From Aurifilum marmelostoma (Eukaryota > Ascomycota > Sordariomycetes > Diaporthales > Cryphonectriaceae): 64,000 nt of DNA. The stretch spans positions 868,001 through 932,000 of the forward strand of contig JAMXSV010000001.1 of assembly GCA_027559495.1 (NCBI GenBank), given 5' to 3'. The notes beneath the pieces were generated by a model. That model worked only from the letters and a program-made list of their open reading frames with translations, did no database searches and was not told the origin of the DNA. The number at the start of each line of letters is the position of its first letter. The first letter of the stretch is position 1. Positions 12,701 to 25,457 of this stretch are shown in pieces. The position numbers and the translations under genes are program-made.

Positions 12701-15352
12701 TTGGTGACAGTCTGAGATCGACTGTCAATCTGGACAACTTGTATCGTGAGCAGAGTTAAGTACAAACCCCTCCAAGCTACCATGTTGGAGCGGTCGTGCA
12801 AAGGGCTCAGACCTCGCGGGATTGTTTTGTAGAGTTTGCGGCCTGGGCCGAAGCAAGTCTCGAATCGCTCACTTTCATCAAGCCCCGGTGTGACAGTACC
12901 TTGAGAACTTGGGTTGGTTATAATATCACCACAAAGAAGTCCAATTTGCTCTGCCACGCTGATTACCCAGTTCCTCCGAACCTTCATGCGAAACCATCTC
13001 TATGCTGCCTCAATCCTGCTGAGACCTTCCTCCTCCCCCTTTGGAAAGAGAAGACACAAGATAGCAAGGAACACCCAACTCAAGCTCCTTATTTACTTGA
13101 TTACCAATATTTCAGCCCCCAAATCCCACACCCAAAGCAACATCAGAGAAGCCCCCCCCCCGGGGGGAGGGGGATTGATCCTTCGAAAGAATAAGCACAC
13201 ACACACACACACATACATACAGATACATACATGTGCCAGCCTGCTAACTCACCCTGCTCCCTCCAAGGCGACCGGCCCTTGAAGGAAACAACACAAAAAA
13301 TGATCTGCCGTCGATCTCGTTCCTCCCTAGGCCACACGCAGGCGCAGGACTCAGCCTTTTTCTCTTCCTCTCTCTGTGCGTATGTATGTTGCTTTTCCTG
13401 CCTCCCCCTCTAGCCTTACCTCATCTCATAAGCTGCATGCGATAGTATCCTAAGGATTCTATTTTTTATTTTTTGTTTTTCAACTTTTCCCCTTGCATTC
13501 CTTTCCCCGGCGCAAAGAGGAAAAAAAAAAGGAGAAAGGAATTAAGAGGAGGAAGTATACCCTCATGCATTTCAGCTCTGATGAAGAAGAGACACAAAAG
13601 AGCCCAATCCAATCGGCCTAGCCGGGCGTGCGGCATTCAGACTGAATTGCATGCATAGGTTTGTTCTTATTTTTGGATTGGCGGCTGACGTCGGGAGGGT
13701 AGAGGGGGGAATGGAGGGACCATGTCGTTGGACGGCTGGCTTCCTGTATGTGTGCGTGTAGTAAGCGAACGAGGAGCTCATTTCAGGTTCTACGTGGTCG
13801 ATTGTTTCTTTTCCCATTTTGGTGACCTTGCCCATACGATTATAGCACCACCATCATAGACAAGAGTCACGAGGCCAGGAAGGACTATCGCACAAGAGAG
13901 CAGCACCTAGTGTTGTTGTTGTTGAAGAGGGATGAATGAACACAGCGTTTTCTGTAGTGGGTTGAATATAGTACAAAAACAGTTGAACAGGCTATGGTTG
14001 AGGTATCTCTAGTGGCAGCCTCCGTCACCACCGTTAAAAAAAAAAATAATAAAAAGAAAATAAAGAAAATTCCACACCAATACTTTCTTTCTTGCCCTCC
14101 ATCTTCTTTCGTACCCCTCTGCCATCATGCCACCAGATCCACACCACTCTCCCTGCTCTTTTCCCTCCTCAAGCCCCGTCGTCGTATTATCAGATCTCTC
14201 TCGGCCCCTTCTTCTTCAACCACCCACCCCACCCATATCTACAAGAAGCAGAGACAGCCAAAGACGGGGAAAGGGAAGACAGAGGAACCGGCCCAAGGCT
14301 CCGTCATCAAATGATAGCAGCACAGAAAAGAAAGAAAAGGAAATAAACAAGGAGAACATGCCACGACCAATTTCCCTTCCTCCCGTGTTTACGTTCTTTG
14401 CCACCAAAAAGAACGTGCACCCGTCAAGACACGAAATAGACAGTAAAAAACGTGACGCCCACACGGGTTCCCCCTCCCCACCTCCGCCCACAAGTTTTCT
14501 TTTGCGATATCAACATGAAGAAGACAGGTTCAGGCAACCTGTTCCCACAGACACGAACACACACCAGAGGCCCCGAGGACGAACCCCTTTCGCTGTGGCA
14601 TGGGGGGGGGGGGTTCCAGTTCTCCAGAAGCTCCTCACCCTCTTACGCCCCGCTGAGAGGAAGCGACAATATCCCATGATATATCGAGTTTATTGTTGGC
14701 TGCTGCAGATACCTTCGTACGAGCGTTTCGGAAACGACAATTTTCCTCAACTCCTGGAAACAATTTCAACGTTACCGTCGGAGGCGTACGGTGTCAGCCG
14801 CTCCGCCCATGACCTCGTCACAAGCGCCTTGCTGTCGGTCGACAATCGCCGGCAGCACTCATGACCACCTCGTATTGCTCAGCTCTCCGATCTCCTTCCC
14901 CATCGGACAGTCATCACCACTGTGTGATAAAAAGAAAAGAAAAAAGAGGACGTCTGGGTATTTTGGACCGCGATTCAGGGCGGAGCAAAAATAAATAAAT
15001 AAAGAAGGTCGACGTAGTATTATGGCAGTCGAGAAGTAATATAGGGGCGCGGAAAAGTAGTATGATTGCTCCAACAGGATCCGACCGCAGGCTCCCAGGA
15101 GACGGCAGAAGCCCAGTTGACAACGCGGCACACCAGATTCGCCGTCATCGCAGCGGCTTAGGGTCGTCGTCGGATCGGAATTGTGTGTGTCCGGAAGAGT
15201 TTTCGTGACTTCGTCCTGTACGCGCCGGCTCGCTTGTGGAATTAAAATGCGTACACATGTGAATTAAGAGAGCCATGAAAGCAATCGAGAACGCAAAGCG
15301 GCGTAGACCGGGTTCTATACCGGGGACCGTCGTGAAATCGTCAAGCTGCGGT
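6554..15352. other. long intergenic space: bdm-1 type upstream region and G-beta 3' flank
   Basis: About 8.8 kb with no supportable gene. The first 520 bases upstream of the phosducin-like start contain no ATG on the minus strand but about nine on the plus strand, and are CT-rich on the coding strand: a long leader is likely. Elsewhere there are microsatellites, G/C runs (for example C10G6 near 13149-13164 and a G run near 14600) and A/T runs. ORFs of 187, 217 and 245 codons in this space have low-complexity or incoherent translations. A non-coding RNA cannot be excluded. Confidence 0.55.
6672..6702. repeat. (TG)n microsatellite in the bdm-1 type leader
   Basis: An almost uninterrupted TG dinucleotide tract of about 31 bases, 120 bp upstream of the phosducin-like start codon; it reads (CA)n on the coding strand. 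Confidence 0.9.
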
Positions 15353-16897
15353 CTAGTACGCCCAGATCTTGAGCTGTTTCCCCCAAACTTATTAGCAACC
15401 TTTCATCGGACTGACGTGTGCTGCATGAGAAAGGCCAGAGCGGCCAAAAGAAGAGAGGGCCATACCAATGAATCCCAGGAGCCTGTGCACAGACTTATGC
15501 CGTCGTTGCTTACGCCCAAGCAGCTGACACGGTTCTCGTGGCCGACGAGAGACCCGACCTTCTCACCCCGGGTAATATCCCAGACCTGTAGGGCATGTCA
15601 GTCAGGCTCAGGAGAGAGAGAGTATCATATAATAGTCTAGTAAGCAGGGGGGAAAAAATAAAACCTACCTTGCACTCGAAGTCGTCGTAGCCTGCAAAGA
15701 GGAGCCGGCCAGAGACGGATGTAGCGACGGAGGTGATGCCGCAGAGAATGGATTCGGACTAGGAGGAAGAATGTAAAGGTCAGCGAGGGGGAAAGTCTTC
15801 AGGTGGCCGCTTCCTCTGTAGCGGACGGGGTGGGGGAGAGGGCAATTGCTTACGCCATAGACATTGAGCTCTCGATCGGCGCGGATATCAAAGAGACGGC
15901 AGGTAGCGTCATCAGAGCCTGTCACGAAGCTGTGGCCATCGGGGAAGAACTGGATGGCATTGATGTCGGACTCGTGACCCGCAAAAGTCTGCACAGCCTT
16001 GCCGGCGCGGATATCCCAGAGCTTGGCGAAGGCATCGCAAGCACCCGAGATGAAGGTGTTCTGGTTTGTGGGGTTGAGGCTGATGCTCATGACATCGCCG
16101 AGGTGGTCAGCGAACTCGATCTGCTTGGTGCCCGTCTCGATATCCCACTTCATGCAGGTCATATCGCCCGACGAGGTCAGGATGCTCCGATCGTTGATGA
16201 ATCGGCAGCAGGACAGGTAGCCGGCATGGCCGGACAGCTCGCGGGCGACGCGTGTGGGGCCGTCCCTGTTCTGGTTGAGGTTGTAGATAGAGCAGATGTT
16301 GTCCAGACCACCGCATGCAACGTAGTTTCCGCTAGGGGCATAGGCACAGGTCATGACCCAGGAGGACCTCAGGGGGATGGCGTGGACCTTGTTGGTGGTG
16401 TAGGCGTCCCAGATGATCAGCTTGCCGTCCTGCGAGGCAGAGACGAGATGCCTCCGGTCGGTGGACCAGTGCATCGCATAGATCTTGGCCAGATGGCCCT
16501 TGAGTGTCCGTTTCGTCTTCATCAGCTGGTTCCTGGGAATCGCCTCGTGTGATCGGTGTGCGACATCGCGAACTGCGAGTTGATCACGTCAGCCATTTGA
16601 AAAAGGGGGGAAAGAGAAAACAAAGGGCGGCGTGGCCAAGCAACACAGGGATGATAAGAGCGTAGTGAGTCGACCCGGCTGGTGGTGTTGGGTGATTGAC
16701 TTATGGACTGATCGATCGGGCGAGGACAGGGCGGTGAGAGGGTCGGGGAGGGCTGCGAGAGACTTACGAGAGGTGTCGGCGAGCTCATCCTTCTTTCTCT
16801 TGATGCGGTCCTTGAGGCCCTCTGCCTCGCGGCGCGCCTGCTGAATGCGCGCCTGCATCGCCTCGGGGGAGACGTCGTTTGGTCGTTGTGAGTCCAT
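15353..16897 (-). CDS. gnb-1: heterotrimeric G protein beta subunit, 359 aa
   Basis: Five exons on the minus strand: 16897-16768, 16572-15854, 15758-15669, 15585-15466 and 15373-15353. All junctions fit GT-AG and the frame closes to 359 aa, the expected size. The N-terminus ([14 protein letters not shown], then [17 protein letters not shown]) is the coiled coil that pairs with G-gamma. Seven WD repeats follow, with landmarks [58 protein letters not shown] and a terminal LLKIWAY encoded mostly by a 21-bp last exon. In fungi this subunit works with group I G-alpha in mating, conidiation and virulence pathways. Its folding chaperone is encoded 9 kb away and a partner G-alpha 34 kb away. No coding anomaly seen. 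Confidence 0.96.
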
Positions 16898-17977
16898 CGT
16901 TTGGAGCGCTCAAGCCGCAGGGAGGGAGGAGACGCGGCCAGTGCACAAAGGGGGGTTCGAGCTGGAGAAGAGACTGGTGTGAAGAGGGAAAGAGAGAGAG
17001 AGAGATAAAGAGAGAAAGGCGGTCGACCGCGCGGAAGGAAGGGGGGGGGGCAGGTTTGTACGGCAAGGTGAGCCGCCGACGATGTTGTCGATTGACAAAT
17101 TTGTGGTGTTCAATGGAATCGATCGGACGGACGATGGGGGAGGGGATGGGAAGGAAGGTGGCCGAATAGATGGATGGATGGATGTGGGTTTGGATTGGAT
17201 TGGATTGAAGGATGGGTTTGATTGAGCAGACTGGATGGAGCTGGGATCGATGCTGTGGGAAGGGAAAACGCAAGGCAACCAAGGAGCCAAAAGCTTGGTA
17301 CCGGCCGCGGCGCAGCGAAGAGCTGGGCTTCGGGCAGGGCAGGGCAGGGCAGAGGGCAAGCAGGAACCTTTCTTTTGGGGGGGGAGAGGGAGAGGGGGAG
17401 GGACTGTGCAGGAGAGAGAAAAAGGGCCCCCCAGTGCCAATGCCAAATCTAATTCCGGGGGGGGGGGGTTGTCTGTCAGAGTGGACAGCAGGGCACCTGG
17501 TGACCTTCGACCTGCAGCACCTGAAATGAGCCCAGCGAGCGTGTGCCCAGGCACTGTGTGCTTCGGGACGGTGCGGCCGCTAAACAGAGATACCCACACA
17601 GAACCGCAGACCACTAAGCCAGAGCGCCCTTAGGGGACCGGACCGGGCTGGCAGAGGGCAGCGGTAGCGGTAAACGGGCCAGTCGAAAAGGGCTTAGGTG
17701 GAAACCAAGCCCACCCTAGGCTTTATTAGAACGGTGGTAATTATCGATTCGCCCGGCAGACGGACTGTCCTGTCTGCGAAAGCTGGTAGATGTGGAGAGA
17801 GAGACAGGCCAGCGAGAGAGAGATGCGCAGTCAGAGTGGGGAGGATAGGGCCCCAGAAGGTATCGTAGCACCAAATCAGGCAGGGATCCAGCGCGAGTAC
17901 AGTCCTATGTACTATTAAGTAAGTTGGTCGTATGTGTGTGTGTGTTTTTCTGGCGGTTTGATCGATTATCGAGGTCT
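16898..17977 (-). promoter_or_regulatory. probable long ATG-free 5' leader and upstream region of the G-beta gene
   Basis: Reading the minus (coding) strand, there is not one ATG in the 1,080 bases upstream of the start codon, whereas the plus strand of the same segment has about 17. The coding strand is strongly pyrimidine-rich, with C runs and CT tracts near 17040, 17380 and 17457. This fits a long transcribed leader that has been kept free of upstream starts. The transcription start cannot be located by eye. Confidence 0.5.
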
Positions 17978-18871
17978 CATACAGTCAGGGTCAAGGCAGA
18001 GAGGCACAGACCGAGACGGGGCCCAGGGAGTAGGTCTCGATCAGCGCTGGGAGGCAGAGACGCGAGACAAAGTCGATCACCGGGAATGGACCGAGATATC
18101 TGGCAGGAAGGCTGAGCTCTGGGGCAACGGAGCTGCCGGAGAGGAATCCTCGTTTCTGTTAGTGGTCGTAGCTTCGGTTGCAAGAGATTCGGGTGCTCGA
18201 GCACAAGTCGTGTGTGGTGGATTTGTTGTGAGGACGAAGTCGGGATGGGGAATGGTGGATGATCTGCTGAGTTGTGCGATTGATGACAGGACCCCGACTC
18301 GAAGGCGGAGACGGTGTACGGGTGGAAATGATGCTGCGCAAGTCGGATGGGGGGGGGGGTCGGTGGGAAAAAAAAAAAGAACTGGGAATTATTTTTTTTG
18401 GGTTTGGAGGGGGAGGGGGAGAGGGGCGGTGGTGTGTGTGTGTGCGCGTGGTTGACGGTGAAGAGGTAACGGTCGGTCGGTAAGGTAACGCGTCGAGTAC
18501 GGCACAAGTGTCTTTCTGTCTCCTGGCTGGATCCTGCTTGGAAATTGAACTGGAGACAAGCCCAGGCGGGCCAGAAGAGAGAAGTGGGGAGGGTGCCAGA
18601 ATGCCCAGGCAAGCCAGACGAGCCAGATGATCTGAGGAGTGGGGGGGGGGACCCAAAAGAGGGAAACAAAGAAGGGAAACAAGCGAATTAGGGACAGAAA
18701 ACACGAGTACACGGTACAGTCGACAGCAACGAGAGGTAAGCCCGGATCATGGTGTGGATATCCTGAAGACCACAGCTTTAACGCCAGGCTTACTGAACTA
18801 TTATTTCCAATAGAGAACAATACGTTCATCCACATGGGATGACCTGCTATGTAGAGAGAGGAGTGTGTGTA

Positions 18872-18890
18872 GTGTGTGTGTGTGTGTGTG
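18872..18890. repeat. (GT)n microsatellite
   Basis: GT dinucleotide tract of about 19 bases in the distal G-beta upstream region. Confidence 0.85.
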
Positions 18891-21800
18891 CTGTACTGTG
18901 CAGTCCCGCTGACTGCTGGCTGTAGCTATCTCAAATGCTTTCCAAACAAGGAGGGAGGAAAAGGGCTGGAAGAAAGGTGAGACGAGGAGCCGGGATGGGC
19001 CAAGATGAGAGAGGATCTAGCGGAGGGGGTTGAGCTGGGATAGGGATGGCATGGCTGGGCTTGCTTGTTGGCTTGTTGGGGGGGATTAGTTGAGTGATGT
19101 TTAGCTAGGACATACGGGGGACGGAGAGACAAGTCTTGACAGTGCAGGCCAGGACAGAGCAGGGAAGGGGGCCCGGGCAGGGCATGGCGAGGGGGGGGGG
19201 ACCCAGACAGGGGTCGGCAAAGGGGAGGGAAAGAAGAAGTGCAAAAAGATGATGATGACACCTGCCTGGCGAAATACTTCCGTCAAATTACAAAGCAGCC
19301 TCTGTTTCCGACCCGCTCTTGATTTGCAAGCAAGACGGGCAGAGCAGAACGGCTCTCTTCAACTCTCACACTCACCAACAGACAACACACCCACACCCAC
19401 ACCCAAACACCAGGCCCAGTACAGAAATGATGACCCCCCTTTCGAAGGGAAGAAGCCGTAAGGCTGCCCCAGGACAGGACGATATACGATCTGGTCAAGA
19501 TAATTGTGGAGTGCCGATTCCTAACCATGACAACTCAAGTATGCATATAGGTGGTGCAGTCAGGCCAAACCTATTCATTGGTGCTTACACGAGACGAGAG
19601 ATGCTTGCCCCCCCCCCCCCCACCTCCCAGCGACCAGAATAAGTGACTGGCCTGGTTTTGCGTGACACCAGCCTTCAGATGCGTATACGTAGGTAGCACC
19701 TCCTCTCTTGATGGAGTGAGGTATGTGATGTCAAATCAGGTACCGAACCATGGGACAAAGGAGGACACGATTACACACATACACACACACATAGAGAGAG
19801 AGAGAGAGACAGGCTGCAAGACCCACGCCTGACCCTTGCTGCTCCTTCTGCTTGCTGTTGATCCTCCTCCTCATATCCGTTGCCTTAGGCTAAACCTTCC
19901 TGAAACAGCGAATTCCCTGTTGAGAAAGAAGAGCAAAGCGAAAGGAAAAACAAATATGTGATAAGGAAGAAAGAAAGAAAGGAAGGAAGAAAGAGAAAAA
20001 AAAAGACCACCTGGTACCTGTGCCACCTGATACCTGTGTGGACTTCTGTCAGCCCGTAGGCGAAAGGACCTCTTGACTACGACGGTACCACCCCCTTCTG
20101 GGGGTCGACCGAGAAGAATGCTAGGACGCCCGGTCTGTGATTCGCTCTTGTGTCGTGCTCTCTGGCCCTCTTTCTCCGTAAGTAGTGGTATTACTATGTG
20201 CATACTATGGTACCATAGTACAGTTGACCCTCACAGATGGCGCCAGGCTATCGGCTCAAGCCTACGCGCAGGTACCCGCTGCGCTGCGTCGCGGAGTCGA
20301 GGGACATGATGTGGTCTCAGGCCTGATAGTACACTCATCCATGCCAAGCTCCATTCCCCCTCCCCTTCCCGAGCATATGGACCCTGCTCAGTGCGGGTCT
20401 AGTCCCCAAGGGGAGATACTGGAGGCTCTAGCGCCCTTTCTCATCTCCGGCGGCGTTTCCTCTTCGCCTGCTACGCAGTATTCTGCTACTGCACGGTTAC
20501 TGCTTCGGTGGGGTAGATTCTCCGTCCGTTAAGAAGCAAGGGGGGGGGGAGGGGGAGCTCATGTCAGGGCATCACAGCACCTGTCTGGCCGCCTGTGAGG
20601 GACCACCCAGCATCCCCCCAAGGGGAATCGTCGTAACACCCTACTGTGTACACGATCAATGTCTTTCTGCTAGTGGTCTCGCCATCACGACAACAATCAT
20701 GTGGTACCCTCACTATAGAGCTTACACCAGTCTGCACAACCCAATGTTACAATTCCACGCGCGCCTCACTGCAGATGACCATGGATCGACCCGCACCCCA
20801 AATACTGCTGCTGCCCTCCAATGGTACTATGCTGAGGTTAGAGTTGTGTCCCCCTCGAATTCCCTTCCGAGAGACATGGCGCAGACACAACCCGTCTGCG
20901 AGATGATCAGCAGGATCCTGTGTTTTTTTTTTTTTTTGGGGGGTTTTTTTTCGAGTATCGATTTACTGATACCACACACACACACTCACACACACTCTCT
21001 GTCCCTCCCCATCAGACAAGCGCACAACTTGTCTCCGAAGGAACCTGCCGAGCCAATAAACTCCGTCCTTTCTCCCCTCGTCAACCACAACACCCCCTCT
21101 TCCCTCTCAAGGATCACGGCACGCCTTCGCAGTGTACAAGGCTCGTCGCGCGGCGCCCAAGTATGACTGCTGTGCTTCCCACCACGCTTCGGACCGCCCT
21201 AAAAATGCACCCTCACCCTGCAAGGCTCGGGCTGATCGTTGTACAGACCGCCGCGTTCTCTGTCCTACGTGTATGCTAGCATGTACCATGTGTGTATTAA
21301 TTTTTTAGGATGTCTTGGGTCCTCCTGGGAGGTTTGCCTCCTCTCTTCTCTTCCCTGCACTTATCTCATTTACCTTTGAATTTTTTTTCTTTCTCTCTCC
21401 ATTCCACGACCTGCTTATCACTTAACCTAAGATCTCGATACACTCTCGGGGTAAAAGGGGGGGGGGGTAAAAGAGGAAGTAAAAAATCAAGGACAACGTT
21501 GGCCTCCTGTCGCTCGGCCCGCGCCTAATTTCAAGCCTGCGGCATCCCAATGCAGAAACCTTTCATCTCGCCTACCCATGCCACTCTGCGAGCCGCCCCA
21601 GCACCAGCCATTCTGATAGGTCACCTCTTTTGATCATCTCTATAATTGACTACTCCCTTCCTCTTAATACTTCCTCTTTGCTTCCGACCTTTTTCTGCCC
21701 CCCCCCCTTCCGATGATCATCATACATCCGTGCATGTAAGCCTTTTTGATTTCTTGTTTTATTTCTTTTCGTCTTTCCAGTAGGACTACTTTTATCCGCA

Positions 21801-21935
21801 TTGTGGGTGGGTGTGTGGGAGAAAAGAAGGGGTAATCCCGTGATGATCTTCCTCTCACACGATCGGGACTGTGTGTGTGTGTGTGGACGTGTACTTGTTG
21901 TATCACCCTTCACTGTGTTGCCACACACGCACGCG

Positions 21936-21962
21936 ACACACACACACACACACACACACACA
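21936..21962. repeat. (CA)n microsatellite
   Basis: Uninterrupted CA tract of about 27 bases in the space between the G-beta and SUMO ligase genes. Confidence 0.9.
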
Positions 21963-22407
21963 AATTTCCAATTTGCCCTTGCAGGCGATATCCACGATGC
22001 CGCGAATCAAGCAGGTGCCCGTGCAGGTGGAGACCCCGCCTGTTCGTTCCCCTTCTTGACTGGTCTCTTTTCTTGCTTCCCTCTTCCTCTCCCAAACCCC
22101 CCCCCCATATAGGTATCCCACAGCATATCAAAGTTCTATGAAACTATAGGAGCACAAATCATTGTTGAAGGTTCCTCTACCAGCAGGCCAGTGGGGGTGA
22201 GCTGCCCCATCCCAGGTCTGAATCCAGCGGGTCCTATCAAGGTGCCACAAGAAAACCACACACGGGCAGGGAGGACAAGAACAAGAAGGGACAGGGGGGA
22301 GGGGGGTCTGCTCCTAGATTACATGTCACCACCGGCTATAGCCATTAATGAAAATGGTAAAATGTGGGGAGATTATCTGGAATCAGAGAGGCAAAAACAC
22401 AAATACC

Positions 22408-22433
22408 TTTTTTTTTTTTTTTTTTTTTTTTTT
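22408..22433. repeat. T26 homopolymer
   Basis: A run of 26 T on the plus strand in intergenic DNA; its length in the assembly is unlikely to be exact. Confidence 0.9.
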
Positions 22434-23310
22434 CGTTTCGAGATTGGGGTACGAAAGCTGCACCCAGCGGGCTGTGTGGAGCCCCTCGCTCCCTTTTAGG
22501 GTCCCCCTTCCCCATGTCTTCTGGGCCTCCTCAGGGCTGGGCTGGTGGTACCTTGGAATCGTGCGTGTGCGTGCCCGCGTGTGTGTATATGTGTGTGTGT
22601 GACTCGTCCTACGAACATGTCTAGGCCCCCCCGTACGGGAGTGGGAGATAGCGTCATCTCGCATCCTCAAATCTAATGACCTGCAGGGACGCGGCCGGCC
22701 CGGGGTGGGCGGATGACGTTAGGATGCCTGAAAGCTTGACACGAACTTGGGGTTGGGAGAAACGGTGATGTTCATTTGACGACGACTTCCTCTTTATTCC
22801 ATGACCGGGCGTACATTGATTGTTTGGTGGACTGCCTTTTGCACAGGTATGACCCTCGTTCATACTTTGGGCCCGCAATGTACTGCCTTGCCGTCATGAG
22901 CTGTTCCCAATTTTGAGCACCATCCCGTCCAGTCAGCCATATTGGTATTTGGTATAACCCCTTTCCCCGCCCAAAAACCCCTAGAACGCCTTGCAATGCC
23001 AAAATAACCCCATTCCCCTTTGCCTACAAACCTAACAGCAGCCCCGAGCCCACAGTGGCGGCAGTCACCCAGGGCCATACTCAGAAAGACGTACCCACCG
23101 ACACACCCTTTGGGCAGTTTTGTCCGGCATCAGAAGTCGTTGTGATCCTCTTTCAGTGCTCGTCTCGAACATTCGAGGCCTCTATCTCCCCGTGCGCAGA
23201 CATGACACAGGCCAACATGTGGGTCTCTTGTGGCTGGTGTTGCTGTTGCCGTCGGATTCAGCTGTGCCTCAGGACCTCGGACGATGCGCACGAGGATATT
23301 TGCCTAGTGA

Positions 23311-25457
23311 CTAGAGAAAGGCTGACGGGCCACCAGGGTAGGAACGATGCGTCTGAAGTCGCTTGGGCGGTGGCTGTGAGGGCTCCTCATCCTCATCATC
23401 CGACAGTGTCAGGTCGATGACCTCGTGAGTTCGCTTGGTTCCTCCAGGTCTCGGCGTCGAAGAGGATCCTTCCTTGGAGAAACCTGAAGCTGGTGTCAGA
23501 ACTCCGGTCGTAGGGGCGATGGTTTGTGGGCTATTTGTGCTATAGTCTCTGGACAGGCTGATCTCGGAAATAATTGGATCATCATCGTCCAGCTCGAAGG
23601 TATCGTGCTGCGGTTGTTCGGGTTTCGCGACGGTCTCCGCAGCCCCATGGATCTTCCACCGACCACTCGGCTCGATGTCGACCTGTTCAACAGATTCAGG
23701 GGTATTTTTTAGGATGTCTCGCACATATCTGAAGTAGAGATTAGCAGAGGTACCAAATCAACAACACAACATGCCCATGACCTACTCATCAATAGCCAGC
23801 TGCTCGAAACGAGCTGACTTACTGCACACAGGGCACACCCACTGAGGGCCCTGCTGCTGCAGCTGAAGATATGAGGTGGCGTCAAAACACTGAACGTGCG
23901 TGCAAGTAGTCGCGCGAATGGGTGTGTTGAGTCTCATATATGAGAGGGGGCACTTCAGAGACAGGACTTGGGATGAGAGCTCGATCTCGGCATCATGGGC
24001 CTTCTTAGTGACTGGCATAAAATGTCAGCTGCTATAAGGATGCGACCGCGAGTGAGGCGGGTGGTACTCACGCTCCTTGATGACAGAGTCCTTCGAGATC
24101 TTTCGGCCTGATATGGCCTGCACGAGAGTGTCTACGTGGATGGTCTTGCAGACGTGTATGGAGAGGTAGAAGCGCTGGACCAAAGAGGCAGAGGATGTCA
24201 GTTTTCGTGCCCATAAAAAAAGAAACTCTTACAACAAGGCGTTGAGGAATGCCGAGGAACGCCTGACTTGACTTTGAAAGGCCTTTTCACCTGCCTTCTG
24301 TGTAAGAGCGTATGTGAATTCCACGGTATTGGGGTAGGATGGGATCCTGAGCCGGAGGAGGTCTGTTATGTCGACAGGTCTTGTGGAGCCCGGCTTGTTC
24401 TTCAGGCCCCTCAGGTTGGCCTTGACATCGTCCCCATTCACCTTTAGCTCTGACTGGTGGGGGAAAGCAATGTCCTGGGTACCGAAATTCGAAGCAGCAC
24501 AGAAGACCATGACCCTGAGGGTTTTATCCGTGGCACACTGCTGCAGGATCGGGGAGGACTGGGCCTGTATGCCGATGCTGATAGAGTTTCTGTGTTGTGT
24601 CATGACTGCCTCTTGTCAGCTCGCAGCACTTCACACAAGAGACAGAAAGCGCCATCAGCTTACCTTCGCAGACTTGCGTGTTTCCTATCCTTTCTACGAA
24701 CTGGTAGAAGGGGCTGGGGTGGTAAGATGGCCCTTGAAGCAATCAGCTCAGCTGTTAAGCGACCCGCAGGCGAGCGTGCAGCAGACGCAAGAGGTGTCGA
24801 ACATACCTTGAGAATGCACATTCTGCGCCCTCTGACCATTCGTTGCCCCATAGGACCCAAAACCAGAGAGACCATTTGCCTGCTGGTAGCCGGCGTACCC
24901 ACTTGACATGCTTGATGACTGGCCAAGGCTCGCGGAAGAAGGGATAGCGGGGGAGCGGTTGCTGCGACCTTGGGCCTGGGCCAGGACCTGAGCTTGTGTC
25001 TGAGCCTGTATCTCTTTCTCGCGGGTGATGCTCGCCTCGATTCGGCGATATGTGCGCACGTCGCCTGCGTTGAAGGCGTGGTTGAGTTCTGCCAGCAGGA
25101 ACTGCGTCAGTTTTTGGATCGTAGAGTATAAAAAGAAAATTTGAAATGATGGGATCATCCAGGAGATAGAAAAGTCGGATGGAAGCCCGCGCGGGGGAGG
25201 AGGGGGGTTGGTTTAGCGGCAGACCGTTGTTGGAGGGCTAGATATGCAAGTGACAAGATGGATCCTGAGTCCGTTCTGGAACAATTCAACATACCCTCGA
25301 CCAAGCGGTTTTGTAGTTCAGCCTTGACACCTTGGGACCTCAAATTGTTCTGCTGGCATATGCGCTGCAGTTGCTTGTTCAACAGATAAGAGCTGTTACT
25401 GATGCGCTTCACGAGGGCGCGGAGCTCCTCCTGCGGTGGTAGGGAAGTCATGGTCAT
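23311..25457 (-). CDS. pli1: PIAS/Siz-type SUMO E3 ligase, 523 aa
   Basis: Seven exons: 25457-25295, 25088-24807, 24732-24664, 24605-24295, 24174-24072, 24011-23786 and 23728-23311. Order of domains: an N-terminal SAP-like DNA-binding helix pair (about residues 1-55), a glutamine-rich linker, a PINIT domain (SPFYQFVERIG through FTYALTQK, about 150-285), and an SP-RING (LKCPLSYMRLNTPIR, THVQCFDATSYL, WVCPVCSK) with its Cys/His ligands in place. At the C-terminus a SUMO-interacting motif, VIDLTLSDDEDEE, follows. Such ligases transfer SUMO from Ubc9 to chromatin and other nuclear substrates. The fourth intron only keeps the frame if a GC donor is used (24294); a CTGAC branch-point match precedes its acceptor. 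A second ATG at 25451 is an alternative start. It is transcribed divergently from the DUF2423 gene. Confidence 0.92.

Larger units (their letters stand above)
17978..23310. other. distal G-beta upstream region and SUMO ligase 3' flank
   Basis: About 5.3 kb without a supportable gene. It contains many simple repeats: (GT)n at 18872-18890, a CA/GA tract near 19773-19811, (CA)n at 21936-21962 and T26 at 22408-22433. Short G or C runs occur throughout. The longest ORFs are translations of these repeats or proline/serine-rich noise. No transposon ends, long direct repeats or tRNA boxes were recognised. Confidence 0.5.

Noticed and set aside
12334..12987. Minus-strand ORF of 217 codons
   Set aside because: No recognisable domain or signal; flanked by simple-sequence DNA; incoherent composition.
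13149..13164. C10G6 inverted run as a terminator or hairpin
   Set aside because: No loop and no transcript to end here; a homopolymer junction is enough to explain it.
14127..14864. Plus-strand ORF of 245 codons, Pro/Ser/Arg-rich
   Set aside because: The translation reflects CT-rich and poly-G intergenic sequence rather than a folded protein.
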